Source: Aliiglaciecola lipolytica (lineage in GTDB: Bacteria; Pseudomonadota; Gammaproteobacteria; Enterobacterales; Alteromonadaceae). From it: DNA of 64,000 nucleotides. Shown here piece by piece: positions 54,505-63,768 of this stretch. Positions within the stretch are counted from its first letter, which is position 1; every line of letters starts with the position of its first letter. The notes below the pieces were generated by a model, which ran no database searches, had not been told where the DNA came from, and saw only the letters and a list, made by a program, of their open reading frames with translations. Made by a program: the position numbers and the translations under genes. The stretch is from NCBI RefSeq assembly GCF_018860635.1, contig NZ_JAHKPT010000026.1, forward strand, positions 186,321 to 250,320. Direction: 5' to 3'.

Positions 54505-54876
54505 TTAGATCGAAGGCGAGTAAGTATAAGTAACAGGAACAGTTACAGTTGATGTACTAGTTCCAGTTCCAGTAGTAGTCACTGTAATAGTGGTACCGAT
54601 ACATACACCGTCAACTAAATCATCATCGCCTTCACACGTAGGTGTAGGTGTAGGTGGAACAGTAATAGGACGCTCTGGAGCATCACCATTCGAATTTGAA
54701 ATCACACCCGCTAAAATAGTAGCGCCAACAACACCAGCAGCGATAGTACCACCAGCAACACCACCAAATGCACCGCCGCTTGCGCCAGATCCACCTTGTT
54801 GCTCTTGCTGAGCTTGTACACTAACAGAAGCGACTGCTGCAGCTACTGCTAATCCAATTAAACTTTTTCTCATCAC
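54505..54876 (-). CDS. yjbE: YjbE-like small secreted Gly/Thr-rich protein
   Basis: This 123-residue secreted protein has a clear signal peptide (MRKSLIGLAVAAAVASVSVQA). A Gly/Ala-rich, membrane-like stretch follows (GGVAGGTIAAGVVGATILAGV), then proline- and threonine-rich segments. There is a small Cys pair (CEGDDDLVDGVC), and the tail alternates Thr, Ser and Val. It matches the position and style of YjbE, the first gene of yjbEFGH in E. coli, although short low-complexity proteins are hard to assign. A terminator follows before yjbF. A 6-bp inverted repeat (CGGATA/TATCCG, 54907-54924) lies in its upstream region. Confidence 0.75.
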   Translation of the reverse strand: MMRKSLIGLAVAAAVASVSVQAQQEQQGGSGASGGAFGGVAGGTIAAGVVGATILAGVISNSNGDAPERPITVPPTPTPTCEGDDDLVDGVCIGTTITVTTTGTGTSTSTVTVPVTYTYSPSI

Positions 54877-55113
54877 TTTTCCTTGAAAGTATTTGACACC
54901 TGATGTCGGATATTAAAGTATCCGCTCTACGATCTCAATGCCTAATTTACGATCAATGGCTGATTTAAAGAACTTTTTAATCTGAATATTTCAAAAAGTT
55001 TTTAATCGTGTTTTAAAGTAGACATAAACTGTCACTTTATTAACACAGATGCAACATAATCCCGTTATATTTCAATACCTTTATATAATTAAATATACCT
55101 GATAAAGCCGTGT

Positions 55114-55470
55114 TTATTGGCTTTCAGACCAGACTGCAAACTCATTACCGCTGGGTTCACTAAAATGAAAACGGCAACCTCCGGGAAAATCAAAAATAGG
55201 ACGAATGATCTTGCCATTATGCGATTTTATTTTTTGTAATGTTGCTTGTATATCGCTGCTGTAAAATACTAAAAGTGCACCGCCATTTTCAGGTATGTTG
55301 CAAAGCTCAGCTTGATAAAACCCGCCATCAAGCCCTTGATTCGAAAACGACGTGTATTCAGGACCATAATCAACAAACTGCCAATTGAATACCGCACTAA
55401 AAAACTGTTTGGTGGCACTTAGATCTTTTGCAGCAAATTCCACATAATTTAGCTTTTCATTTTCGTTCAT
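55114..55470 (-). CDS. VOC-superfamily protein (glyoxalase-like)
   Basis: This 118-residue VOC domain protein has KLNYVEFAAKDLSATKQFFSAV with FNWQFVDYG and a C-terminal FHFSEPSGNEFAVWS. Glu in GNEFAVW is the usual metal ligand. The start at 55470 is set by AGGAGCT upstream and drops the 14-residue extension that the frame allows to 55512. It is a compact VOC protein of unassigned reaction, similar to small PhnB/glyoxalase-like proteins. No operon partner is close; the divergent nucleoside-permease-like gene starts 146 bp away. Confidence 0.8.
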   Translation of the reverse strand: MNENEKLNYVEFAAKDLSATKQFFSAVFNWQFVDYGPEYTSFSNQGLDGGFYQAELCNIPENGGALLVFYSSDIQATLQKIKSHNGKIIRPIFDFPGGCRFHFSEPSGNEFAVWSESQ

Positions 55471-55616
55471 ATTAGCTCCTGAAATCTGACATTTATGAGT
55501 AACGTAAAGCAAGCATAATCACTGAGTATAAACTTTAGATGTAATTTTAGTTTAGTTTTAATATACGCTATTGCAGAGTTGCAGCATTAAATTGAATCAA
55601 AAAGGTGTGTGACAAG

Positions 55617-56639
55617 ATGATAAGGATACTTCCATCAAAAATCGTCCTTCTATGTATCTGTTATTTTTTATCGATACAAGCGCAAGCGAACGACAAACAC
55701 AAAACAATCGAAGTTAGAGTATTTATCGCGGCCATGTTTGAAATTGGAGCTAACAGTGGTGATAAAGCCGGAGAGTTCCAACACTGGTATGAACATTATT
55801 TTAGCGACAGTAGACCAATAAACGTTAAAGGCGCACATCGTCCGGTATTTTGTAATTCAAACGGTGTTTGTGGCTCAGTATTGGGGATGGGAAAAGTAGG
55901 CTCTTCAGCGTCCATGCAAGCTATTTTACTTTCACCGCAATTTAATTTTACAAATAGCTATTTCATACTCAGTGGCGTTGGCGGTACTCCACCATCTAAG
56001 GGGACTATCGGTGACGTCAGCTGGGCAAGTTGGCTTGTAGATTATGACTTAGGTCATCGCTGGAAAGCAGAAGAAGGGCAAGCAGGCACTCCTACATTTA
56101 TGCCACGCAAAGGATACGAAGATATTCGTCGCTACCAGCTTAATCCAGAATTACTGAAATGGAGTGTTTGGTTAAGTCAATCTGTGACATTAAAAGACTC
56201 CGAATCGGCCAATGCTTATCGCATGCGCTATCCACAAAAAGAAGCGAGACGCAGCCCAGCAATAACGATCGGCACCCATATGACCGGCGACACTTTTTTT
56301 CATGGACCTGGATTATCAAAACAAGCGCAATACATTACACAACTATATGCTGCTGATGACTATATCATAACTGAAATGGAAGCCACGGCTTTAGCTCAGG
56401 TTCTATCAAGAACAGTAGGAATAGATCGAGTCATGAGTCTTCGGGGAGCAGTTAACTTCGACCAAGGAAATCCCAACGAGAGCACTCTTGAGCACTTAGA
56501 TCCAGCGCCAGGGGAAACCGCGGGAGGTTTTGCTGAAACCGTTGAAAATATTGTTTTGGTTGGTAGTAAGGTGGTTGACACTATTGTGGCTAATTGGGAC
56601 GATTGGAAAAACGGAGTGCCTGAATTAATTCAGAATTAA
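55617..56639 (+). CDS. Purine nucleoside permease (NUP) family protein
   Basis: This 340-residue protein of the NUP family has a signal peptide (cleavage near AQAND) and so is likely periplasmic, not a membrane carrier. Motifs seen are VRVFIAAMFEIG at the start, GVGGTPPSKGTIGDVSWASW, IGTHMTGDTFFHGPG and IITEMEATALAQVL near the C-terminus. Despite the name, these proteins lack transmembrane helices and look related to nucleoside phosphorylase folds. A nucleoside-binding or hydrolytic role is therefore plausible; this is inference. The start chosen (ATG 55617) follows AAGGTG by nine bases; a GTG at 55605 is in frame. Confidence 0.82.
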   Translation: MIRILPSKIVLLCICYFLSIQAQANDKHKTIEVRVFIAAMFEIGANSGDKAGEFQHWYEHYFSDSRPINVKGAHRPVFCNSNGVCGSVLGMGKVGSSASMQAILLSPQFNFTNSYFILSGVGGTPPSKGTIGDVSWASWLVDYDLGHRWKAEEGQAGTPTFMPRKGYEDIRRYQLNPELLKWSVWLSQSVTLKDSESANAYRMRYPQKEARRSPAITIGTHMTGDTFFHGPGLSKQAQYITQLYAADDYIITEMEATALAQVLSRTVGIDRVMSLRGAVNFDQGNPNESTLEHLDPAPGETAGGFAETVENIVLVGSKVVDTIVANWDDWKNGVPELIQN

Positions 56640-56685
56640 ATCGCTACCGAATTAACTAGCCCACGGCATTGAGTAACTGGGAAAG

Positions 56686-56715
56686 TCTTGGATGAGTAGT
56701 TATACCCATCCAAGA
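56686..56715. terminator. Inverted repeat between convergent NUP and phosphatase genes
   Basis: TCTTGGATG and CATCCAAGA form a perfect 9-bp stem with a 12-base loop, between the stops of two converging genes. No strong T-run follows on either side, so it is a possible weak bidirectional terminator or mRNA stabiliser. Confidence 0.5.
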
Positions 56716-56726
56716 TGTTAAACTAA

Positions 56727-58421
56727 TTAACGCTCGACGATAATGCGAACGACTTTGTCATACTGGCGATGATCAAACTCACCAGTTGCCGCACCTGTCT
56801 CATCGGTTACCGGGAAGACATAGCGAGGAGTCATAACCACTTCGTAGTTATAATCACCAGAAGGGCGCACTTCTACTTCAAGAAATCCATAATGCTTGCC
56901 GCCAGAGATTAACTGCTCTCCATCCCAAACTTCAGGTGCATCTCCATGGGCACTCCAATGGGTCAACTGTGCTTCGAGAGGCAATAAATCAAAAGGTACA
57001 TAATCAGTAGTCGGCGGGTACCCTGGCCCTCTAAGGCCATCGCCAGCAAAACCGACATCCCAGTAACTCACGCCATTAATGTTTACATATTCCAACAACT
57101 CATCATGGCCAGACAAAACCGCGGTAACATCATACTGTTCAAAAAGCTGCTGATAAATACGCATTGGCACACCAGACTGACTATCTTCAGCATTAGCGAT
57201 ACCCGCACTTCCCGATGGAAGACTATGCACACCAGTGCCAAAAGCAGTGTGGTGGAATTGCACAAAGATTACTTGGCCTTCAGCTTGAGCACTAGCAAGT
57301 TCACGTACAGCCCAATTCCATTGTTCGCTTCCTTGGTTAAAGTCGGGTACTCGTGATTCTTCACCATTGATAAACAAATTGGTATCTTGACTTGGATCCT
57401 CATCATTACCATTAGATGAATCTAAGGTAATTAAAGTTACAGGACCGTAGTCGACACGATAAAATCGTTTTTCGTAGCGTTCATCTGACGCGTCGTTGGT
57501 GGGCAAATCCCAATAGGTATTCCATTTATCATAAGACAACATAGACGCTTCAGCATTATAACCCGGCGCATCTGGATGCCAGTAATTTTCATGATTTCCT
57601 AATGCAGGAAAAATCGGTGTTGTGGAAGCTAGTGTTCCCCACTCACCGGCACTATGTCGCCAAAACTCATCCCAATCGAGTTGTCGCCCACCTTTCTCAA
57701 CTAAGTCACCGGCGATCACCCAAAAATCTGGCGTTCTTTGCGCAGCGTAAACCAAGTTAGCCTTATAACCCGTTGTTTGGTCAACAGGATACTGGCGAGT
57801 ATAAGTATCGGGGTCAGTACCTAGCTTATCACCACCGATCGCCAAAGCATTTGCCGTCCAACGAACAGTTTTTTCAGTCGATTCCGGCTCTGTCTCCATA
57901 TCAGACATAGTAATAAATCTAACAGTTTCACGACTACCTTGATTTGGAGCTGTAGTTAACGTAGCGGTAAAAGCACTAGCCTCAGGTTGCTCGACGGTAT
58001 ATTCATAAGAAGTATTAGCTTCTAAACCTGTAATTCTAACGGAATGCTTATAACTAGATGCCGGAGCTTCACCTTCTGCAACCTCACTATGAGTTTCGCC
58101 AAAATTGGTTTCCCCATGAATATATTCAACTTCAGAGGTTCCATAAGTTAGCGATTCAGCCAGTTGTACATCAGACACAAAAGAACCAATACCTTCAATC
58201 GTAACTGTACCCGGTTGATCAGTGTCACTTAACCAATTCACGGTTATTTCACTCGATGTCGGGTTTTGAAGATATGGAAGAACAGTAAAGTTGATATATG
58301 ATGTTGGTGTAATTTCAGCCTCAGGTGACGATTCATTGTCACTATTACAGCCAGCAAGCGAAACTATACTCACGGCGACAAGCGTTTTAAGAACATATGG
58401 AAATGTAGAGGTAGACTTCAT
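56727..58421 (-). CDS. Purple-acid-phosphatase-like metallophosphoesterase lipoprotein
   Basis: This 564-residue exported lipoprotein has a lipobox LAGC with the lipid Cys at residue 25. An N-terminal fibronectin-like domain of the PAP type (about 45-160) precedes a calcineurin-like metallophosphoesterase domain. Metal-site motifs are SDME (173-176), GDLVEKGG (238-245), GNHENY (275-280), FHHTAFG and GHDELLEY. The classical final motif is GHxH, but here it reads GHDE, so one metal ligand is replaced or supplied elsewhere. Substrate could be phosphate esters of polysaccharides or nucleotides; unknown. It is on the same strand as the halogenase-like gene, about 355 bp further on. Confidence 0.87.
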   Translation of the reverse strand: MKSTSTFPYVLKTLVAVSIVSLAGCNSDNESSPEAEITPTSYINFTVLPYLQNPTSSEITVNWLSDTDQPGTVTIEGIGSFVSDVQLAESLTYGTSEVEYIHGETNFGETHSEVAEGEAPASSYKHSVRITGLEANTSYEYTVEQPEASAFTATLTTAPNQGSRETVRFITMSDMETEPESTEKTVRWTANALAIGGDKLGTDPDTYTRQYPVDQTTGYKANLVYAAQRTPDFWVIAGDLVEKGGRQLDWDEFWRHSAGEWGTLASTTPIFPALGNHENYWHPDAPGYNAEASMLSYDKWNTYWDLPTNDASDERYEKRFYRVDYGPVTLITLDSSNGNDEDPSQDTNLFINGEESRVPDFNQGSEQWNWAVRELASAQAEGQVIFVQFHHTAFGTGVHSLPSGSAGIANAEDSQSGVPMRIYQQLFEQYDVTAVLSGHDELLEYVNINGVSYWDVGFAGDGLRGPGYPPTTDYVPFDLLPLEAQLTHWSAHGDAPEVWDGEQLISGGKHYGFLEVEVRPSGDYNYEVVMTPRYVFPVTDETGAATGEFDHRQYDKVVRIIVER

Positions 58422-58776
58422 GTACTAATACCCTATTTAAGTTATTTAGAAACAGTACAATTCCAAGGAATCAATCTGTTTAATTTAGACTGCGCGTAGG
58501 ATAGAAGTGCTTAATGGCATTTTTGCTACTTATTTATGATAAATAGAAGTCAATTTAGCGTCACAAATGTGACAGAAAATAAAACGTAAAAACAATGAGT
58601 TAAAAATTTAACCTAGGTTTATTTAAGGTTAAATATCAGGGACTAAACGCGCCACGGGTGAGGCATTCCATGGGCTGGACATGCCACGGGCTAAAGCCAG
58701 TGCTACAAGATAAAAAAATTTAGGTTAGCGGTGTAGGCCATTCGTGTATTGACATCTACACCCAAGCTGCAGCCTT
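58422..58776. other. Gene-free stretch with one palindromic repeat element
   Basis: These 355 bp hold no credible gene. At 58651-58709 there is a copy of the dispersed repeat: GCCACGGG, then a GGCATTCCATGGGC stretch, then CCACGGGCTAAAGCCAGTGCTACAAG with the family core CTAAAGCC and end TGCTACA. It lies between the stop of the halogenase-like gene and the start of the phosphatase gene. An upstream AACCT/AGGTT imperfect repeat was seen but not judged meaningful. Confidence 0.6.
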
Positions 58777-60309
58777 TTAGTCATTATTAGAATTGGCATC
58801 CATTGAAGTGGCTGCACAGTGTTGAGCAATAAACTGTGCTTGGCTTGGCATATAGTCGACAGATTTTTCGATCACGCTCTTAACGTTATCCATGCGCTTT
58901 TTTATTTGCTCTTCGCTCAATACGTCAACCATAGGATGATAACCGTCGGGCACAATACCCTGACCCACCATCACACTTAACCAACTAGTTTGATTAAATA
59001 ATTCTTCGTCTTCACGAAATATGCGGCCATTTGCCTTAAATAAGTCTATTTTTCTCTGTAGATATTCTGGTATTTCCATATTGCGAACATAGTCCCAAAA
59101 CGGCGTATCGTCCCTTTCTGTAACTTTGTAGTGCAGAATAATAAAGTCGCGAATGCGCTCCATTTCTAAAGCAGCCTGCTGGTTATAAGTATCTATATCA
59201 GATTTAAAAAACTGCTTTGATGGGAAAAGGCTCATAAGACGAGAAATACCACTTTGTACTAAGTGGATTGCAGTTGACTCAAGCGGTTCGATAAAACCAC
59301 CAGCTAAACCTATCGCCACACAGTTTTTATTCCAGAATTTCCGTCGCATGCCGGTTTTAAACCTAATGATACGTGGCGCGGTTAACGGCTCACCATCTAT
59401 ACCTTCAAGTAGAATTTGTTCAGCTTCTTCATCGCTCATAAACTTCGAGGAGTAAACATGCCCATTGCCAACCCGATGTTGCAAAGGAATGCGCCATTGC
59501 CAGCCAGCTTTTTGCGCTGTTGAACGGGTATAAGGAATAGGCGCTTCGGTGGTTTTACTTTGCACAGCAACCGCACGATCACAGGGCAACCAATGACTCC
59601 AATCTTCATAACCGGTGTGCAGTGCTTGTTCAATTAATATGCCCCGAAAACCACTACAATCAATAAACAACTCGCCTTCAACCACTTCACCATTGTCTAA
59701 CAACAGGCTTTCTATAAAACCGTCTTCTTTACGCAATTTCACTTCTGTGACTTTTGCATCAGTGCGTTTAACGCCATGTTTTTCTGCAATTTCACGCAGA
59801 TATTTAACATATAAACTAGCGTCGAAGTGGAAAGCATAAGCGATATTATTCAGTGGCGAGTTCGGTGTATCGATTGAGCGCATCATCTTGCCCGATTTAG
59901 CGGCCACACTGTTAAACGAATAATCCTGTAAGTTGCTGGCTTTACCGAGCTTTGCCATCTTCAACCAAAATTGATGAAATTCCACACCTTCAAAATTCAA
60001 GCCTAATGTACCAAAGGGATGCATATAGCTATGATCCAACTTCTTCCAGTTAACGAATTCGATACCATGTTTGAAGGTCGCTTGGGTTTTTCTGACAAAA
60101 TCATCTTCGTCTAATCCAAGCAAGTCATTAAATAGTTTAAGTTGCGGAATGGTTGCTTCACCTACACCTACATTAGCAATATCACTTGATTCTATTAAGC
60201 GGATATTCATGCCCTCTTGGCGCAGTAAAGTGCCCAAGGCTGCGGCCGTCATCCAGCCTGAAGTGCCACCACCCACGATCACAATATTTTTAATTAGGTG
60301 CTCGCTCAT
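58777..60309 (-). CDS. Tryptophan-halogenase family flavoprotein
   Basis: This 510-residue flavin-dependent halogenase-type protein has the FAD-binding GGGTSGWMTA at residues 13-22 and the motif FKHGIEFVNW. Lys80 there matches the active-site Lys79 of PrnA. It also carries the WxWxIP-type motif GWQWRIPLQHRVGNG. These residues bind FAD and form the channel that delivers HOCl to substrate. Such genes frequently accompany TonB-dependent receptors in marine bacteria, and their native substrate is mostly unknown. It lies 154 bp after the receptor gene on the same strand and may be co-transcribed. Whether it chlorinates or brominates, and what, cannot be read. Confidence 0.88.
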   Translation of the reverse strand: MSEHLIKNIVIVGGGTSGWMTAAALGTLLRQEGMNIRLIESSDIANVGVGEATIPQLKLFNDLLGLDEDDFVRKTQATFKHGIEFVNWKKLDHSYMHPFGTLGLNFEGVEFHQFWLKMAKLGKASNLQDYSFNSVAAKSGKMMRSIDTPNSPLNNIAYAFHFDASLYVKYLREIAEKHGVKRTDAKVTEVKLRKEDGFIESLLLDNGEVVEGELFIDCSGFRGILIEQALHTGYEDWSHWLPCDRAVAVQSKTTEAPIPYTRSTAQKAGWQWRIPLQHRVGNGHVYSSKFMSDEEAEQILLEGIDGEPLTAPRIIRFKTGMRRKFWNKNCVAIGLAGGFIEPLESTAIHLVQSGISRLMSLFPSKQFFKSDIDTYNQQAALEMERIRDFIILHYKVTERDDTPFWDYVRNMEIPEYLQRKIDLFKANGRIFREDEELFNQTSWLSVMVGQGIVPDGYHPMVDVLSEEQIKKRMDNVKSVIEKSVDYMPSQAQFIAQHCAATSMDANSNND

Positions 60310-60463
60310 TTACCTCTCCTACTCTTTAACTACTCTGTGTTACTTAATGAAGCTGGTCAACTTTTTGTTGAGGTTATATCTGACTGAAAGATTACAAACA
60401 TATGATTGAATGTAAATGCGCAACCAATAGGTTGCGCATAATTCTTCAGCTTAGTTAGATAGA

Positions 60464-63400
60464 TTAGAAATTCGCTCTAACCACAAAAGAGAATCGTCTA
60501 TCATTTACAAACCAAGAACGTCCAGTTCTAGTTCCTGCATCGTCAATCTGCATGGTCGTCTTGGTAACTGTATCTAACAAGTTAACGGCTTGCAGTCCGA
60601 CTTTAATATTGTCAGTTACGTTGTAAAAAATCGAACCATCAAGAAAACCAGCACTTTCATTATAAATGGGTCTATAAGGCGCGATAACGTCCCTAGCGGT
60701 TAACAAATATGCAGACCGCCAGTTATAGGCCATGCGCGCTGACACATCATTCTTTTCATAAGTCAGCACTAAATTAGCAGTGTGTTTAGACTGTCCCTCT
60801 AACGGCAATGATTCAAATGCCGCTTCCGCTGGTCCATCCTTCGGTTGGCCGTCAGGTTCTGTTTCAAAAGTATTACTATTGGGCACACCTTCAGCTTCAA
60901 TATAAGTGTAGTTTGCCTGTATACCTAAGCCATCAAAAGGTTCTGGCAAGAAATCGAAAAACTGTGAATAAGCAAACTCAATACCTTGCATAGTACCTTC
61001 GTCGGTATTAAGAGGTTTTTGTACCCGCACGGTATTCGTCACACCATTATTGGTATACTGCTCATCTACAGCACCTGTCACAAAGAAGTTACTCAAATCT
61101 TTGTAGAATACCGTTGTGGTTAGTGAGTTTGAGGGGCTGAAATACCACTCCAAAGAGAAGTCATACTGAATCGACTCCATTGGCGCTAAATACGGATTTC
61201 CTGAACTCCCTTCCCAAGTAACTACATCTGAGCTGTTTATGATGGCTTCACCACCAGGTTCTGATGGTTCAGTTCGGTCGGTGATAAAGATGCCATCTTG
61301 AATATTAACGTAGTTTTTTAAGTTGCCAGTGTCTGGGTAAGCAATCGCTTTAGATACCGCAAAGCGAGCAATTAAATCGTCGTCCAATTCTACTTTTATA
61401 TTAAAGCTAGGCAGAATGAAATCATCCTTGTAAACATCGTTAAGTACCGCGGTACCATAGTTACCAAAGGCACTGTCATCCGCGGGTAAAAAGTTTAAGC
61501 GGTCAGAAGTATCCGCTGGATCATTAGGAATTAGGTTAGGAAAGGTAACAGCGCCATCTGTTTCCCGCTTGACTTTAACGTAGCGAACGCCAAAGTTACC
61601 ATTAAATGGGAACTTGTATGCATCAGATTCAAAATCAAATCGTACATAGGCGGCGGTATTTGTTTCCACAAAAGTATTAGTTTCAGCTGGTCTAAAGGGG
61701 CCGTCTAATTGTTCGTAAGTGGGGTTGCCATTGGCATCAACACCGTTTTGTATTTGTCTCTCAGACAAGGGTTCCCAGTCAGAAGCTACTCCAGAGAGTC
61801 GACTTCCCCAATTAGCGTAGTCTTGTACTAATGCAATCGAAGGATGCAGAGTTGTGCCGCCAGGTACTATTACATTGTTGCCACGATGATGATCATCCCA
61901 GCTCACTTGTTGAACTTCGTTAATCAAGCTTTCGTTTGCCGGTAAATCCAGCCATGCAGCGGCATAGCCATCACCATCGACGTCATTACTAAATAGTGCA
62001 CCAAGTGTTTGCCAGTTATATGCAGAAAAGCGCACTGTTTGTTCCCGTTCAGAGTATCGCACACCGGCTTTTATCGAAGAGAAAAAACCTCTATCGAAGG
62101 TATACTTAGTATCATAGCGAAACGCCACCGAATCCCCTTCACTGCGTTCGTAATGATCCATTGCAGAACGCCAATAATACGAAGATTTGGTTTGGAAAAA
62201 GGCCGGATTACTCTCTTGTCCGTTACCACCAGCGTTACCATTCCAAGGCTCTAAAAGTTCGATTTGAGGAACATCACCTTTTAAGTTCAAACTCAAGTTG
62301 GCTTGAGTACCTAAATATAAAGTCACATCATCGTCTTTAGTTGTTGCATCGATATACTGAATGTCAAACTCGTGGGACCAAGTATCATTCGGTCTAAATT
62401 TAACATTAAAAGCATAATCATCAACAACCGTCCGTTGCTCTTTAGCACGGGTGGTCGATTGATAAGTATTACCAAATTGCGGTACAGACGGATTTCCCCA
62501 ATCAGCGGCAATAGGGACTCGCTGTTGGTCACTACCATTTGAACGCCAACCACCATCGCGTTGATCAGTAATTGTGCCATTAATGAAAGTGCCGCTATCA
62601 TCAAATTCATAAGCCGGCGTGCCGTCAAGAGGATAAGTGTCACGTCTTAGGCCATCAGCTTCGTCGCCATTATTTTGATCAGTCTGATAGCTAAACGTAT
62701 TTTCTGTCCAAGCCAAGGTCGCGTCTGAACGCATAAACTGGCCTGTCACTAAGGTACGTCGGTCAGGACTTTCCCATTGAGCGGCGAGTGCAAGCCCTTG
62801 TCGTTCGCGATTTATATTGTTTTTCCCAAAATTGCCGCCGTTAGGAGCAAGGACAGTTTGTCCATCGACTAAATCATCGCGGGTTAAAAACACTTCTGAC
62901 TGCATACTATGAGACAGGCTATCTAACTCTGACTTAGCGACGTTAACTAGAAAACCGAACTTACCAGCGTCGGTATTCCAACTGTCGCTAAACATCGCAG
63001 AAGCACTAGGCGTTGTTTCTTCTATCAGGTCGCTGTATGTGAGATCTGCTGAAACCGCAAAAATACGCTCTTCAGAATCAAAAGGCAGGCGAGTATGTAA
63101 ACTAACAGTACCACCAATCCCTCCTTCGATAAGATCAGCACTCTGATTTTTATAGACTTGTACCGACCCCATTAATTCTGGTGGGACATCTTGGAAACTA
63201 AGACCACGGCCCGAGTTTGCAGTAAATGAGTCCCGCCCGTTAAATTCACTTCGGGTTGCAGACATGCCGCGGATGACCGCGCCACTGCCTTCCACACCAA
63301 AGTGATCAGGATCATTGGCGGCGGCAAAACGTTCAATTGAAATGCCCGGAATACGTTGCATCGCCTCAAGTACGCTTCGGTCAGGAAGCGCACCAATATC

Positions 63401-63646
63401 CGACGCGGTTATTGCGTCGACAAAAGTATCGGCTTCACGTTTTAATTCTTGCGCCTGAATGACGCTTGATCTCACACCTCTGACGTTGATTACTTCAACA
63501 TCATCGCCTTCAACTGCGGTGATTGCCCCAGCTTCTTGTGCCAAGCTTTGGCTGCTAAAACCCATTATTGCTAGTGCAATCATGGATTTATTAAATCTAG
63601 GTATACTCTTACGTTTTAGTTCGGCTAATTCGTTATTATGTTGCAC
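60464..63646 (-). CDS. Large TonB-dependent receptor (carbohydrate-type)
   Basis: This 1060-residue TonB-dependent receptor has a signal peptide (hydrophobic residues 20-34, cleavage near SLAQE), a TonB-box-like EVINVRGVRSSVIQAQELKR, and a plug. The plug shows DAITASDIGALPDRSVLEAM, RIPGISIERFAAANDPDHFG and VIRGMSATRSEFNGRD, followed by a long barrel ending in Phe (FVVRANF). The plug sequence resembles the Xanthomonas/Caulobacter-type receptors for oligosaccharides, not siderophore receptors. The upstream gene (63769 onward) ends in a GH43-like domain, so uptake of xylan- or arabinan-derived sugars is likely. That is inference from family and neighbourhood. Confidence 0.92.
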   Translation of the reverse strand: MQHNNELAELKRKSIPRFNKSMIALAIMGFSSQSLAQEAGAITAVEGDDVEVINVRGVRSSVIQAQELKREADTFVDAITASDIGALPDRSVLEAMQRIPGISIERFAAANDPDHFGVEGSGAVIRGMSATRSEFNGRDSFTANSGRGLSFQDVPPELMGSVQVYKNQSADLIEGGIGGTVSLHTRLPFDSEERIFAVSADLTYSDLIEETTPSASAMFSDSWNTDAGKFGFLVNVAKSELDSLSHSMQSEVFLTRDDLVDGQTVLAPNGGNFGKNNINRERQGLALAAQWESPDRRTLVTGQFMRSDATLAWTENTFSYQTDQNNGDEADGLRRDTYPLDGTPAYEFDDSGTFINGTITDQRDGGWRSNGSDQQRVPIAADWGNPSVPQFGNTYQSTTRAKEQRTVVDDYAFNVKFRPNDTWSHEFDIQYIDATTKDDDVTLYLGTQANLSLNLKGDVPQIELLEPWNGNAGGNGQESNPAFFQTKSSYYWRSAMDHYERSEGDSVAFRYDTKYTFDRGFFSSIKAGVRYSEREQTVRFSAYNWQTLGALFSNDVDGDGYAAAWLDLPANESLINEVQQVSWDDHHRGNNVIVPGGTTLHPSIALVQDYANWGSRLSGVASDWEPLSERQIQNGVDANGNPTYEQLDGPFRPAETNTFVETNTAAYVRFDFESDAYKFPFNGNFGVRYVKVKRETDGAVTFPNLIPNDPADTSDRLNFLPADDSAFGNYGTAVLNDVYKDDFILPSFNIKVELDDDLIARFAVSKAIAYPDTGNLKNYVNIQDGIFITDRTEPSEPGGEAIINSSDVVTWEGSSGNPYLAPMESIQYDFSLEWYFSPSNSLTTTVFYKDLSNFFVTGAVDEQYTNNGVTNTVRVQKPLNTDEGTMQGIEFAYSQFFDFLPEPFDGLGIQANYTYIEAEGVPNSNTFETEPDGQPKDGPAEAAFESLPLEGQSKHTANLVLTYEKNDVSARMAYNWRSAYLLTARDVIAPYRPIYNESAGFLDGSIFYNVTDNIKVGLQAVNLLDTVTKTTMQIDDAGTRTGRSWFVNDRRFSFVVRANF

Positions 63647-63768
63647 GGTTAAGCTCCAAGTTCGTATGATTATTTATGGTTTTATTTTTATTGTGTTTAT
63701 TTGGCAATGCGCTTACCAGCAGCCCAATAAATGCCGCCGTATAAAAGGTCTAAAAACACTCACTCTGT

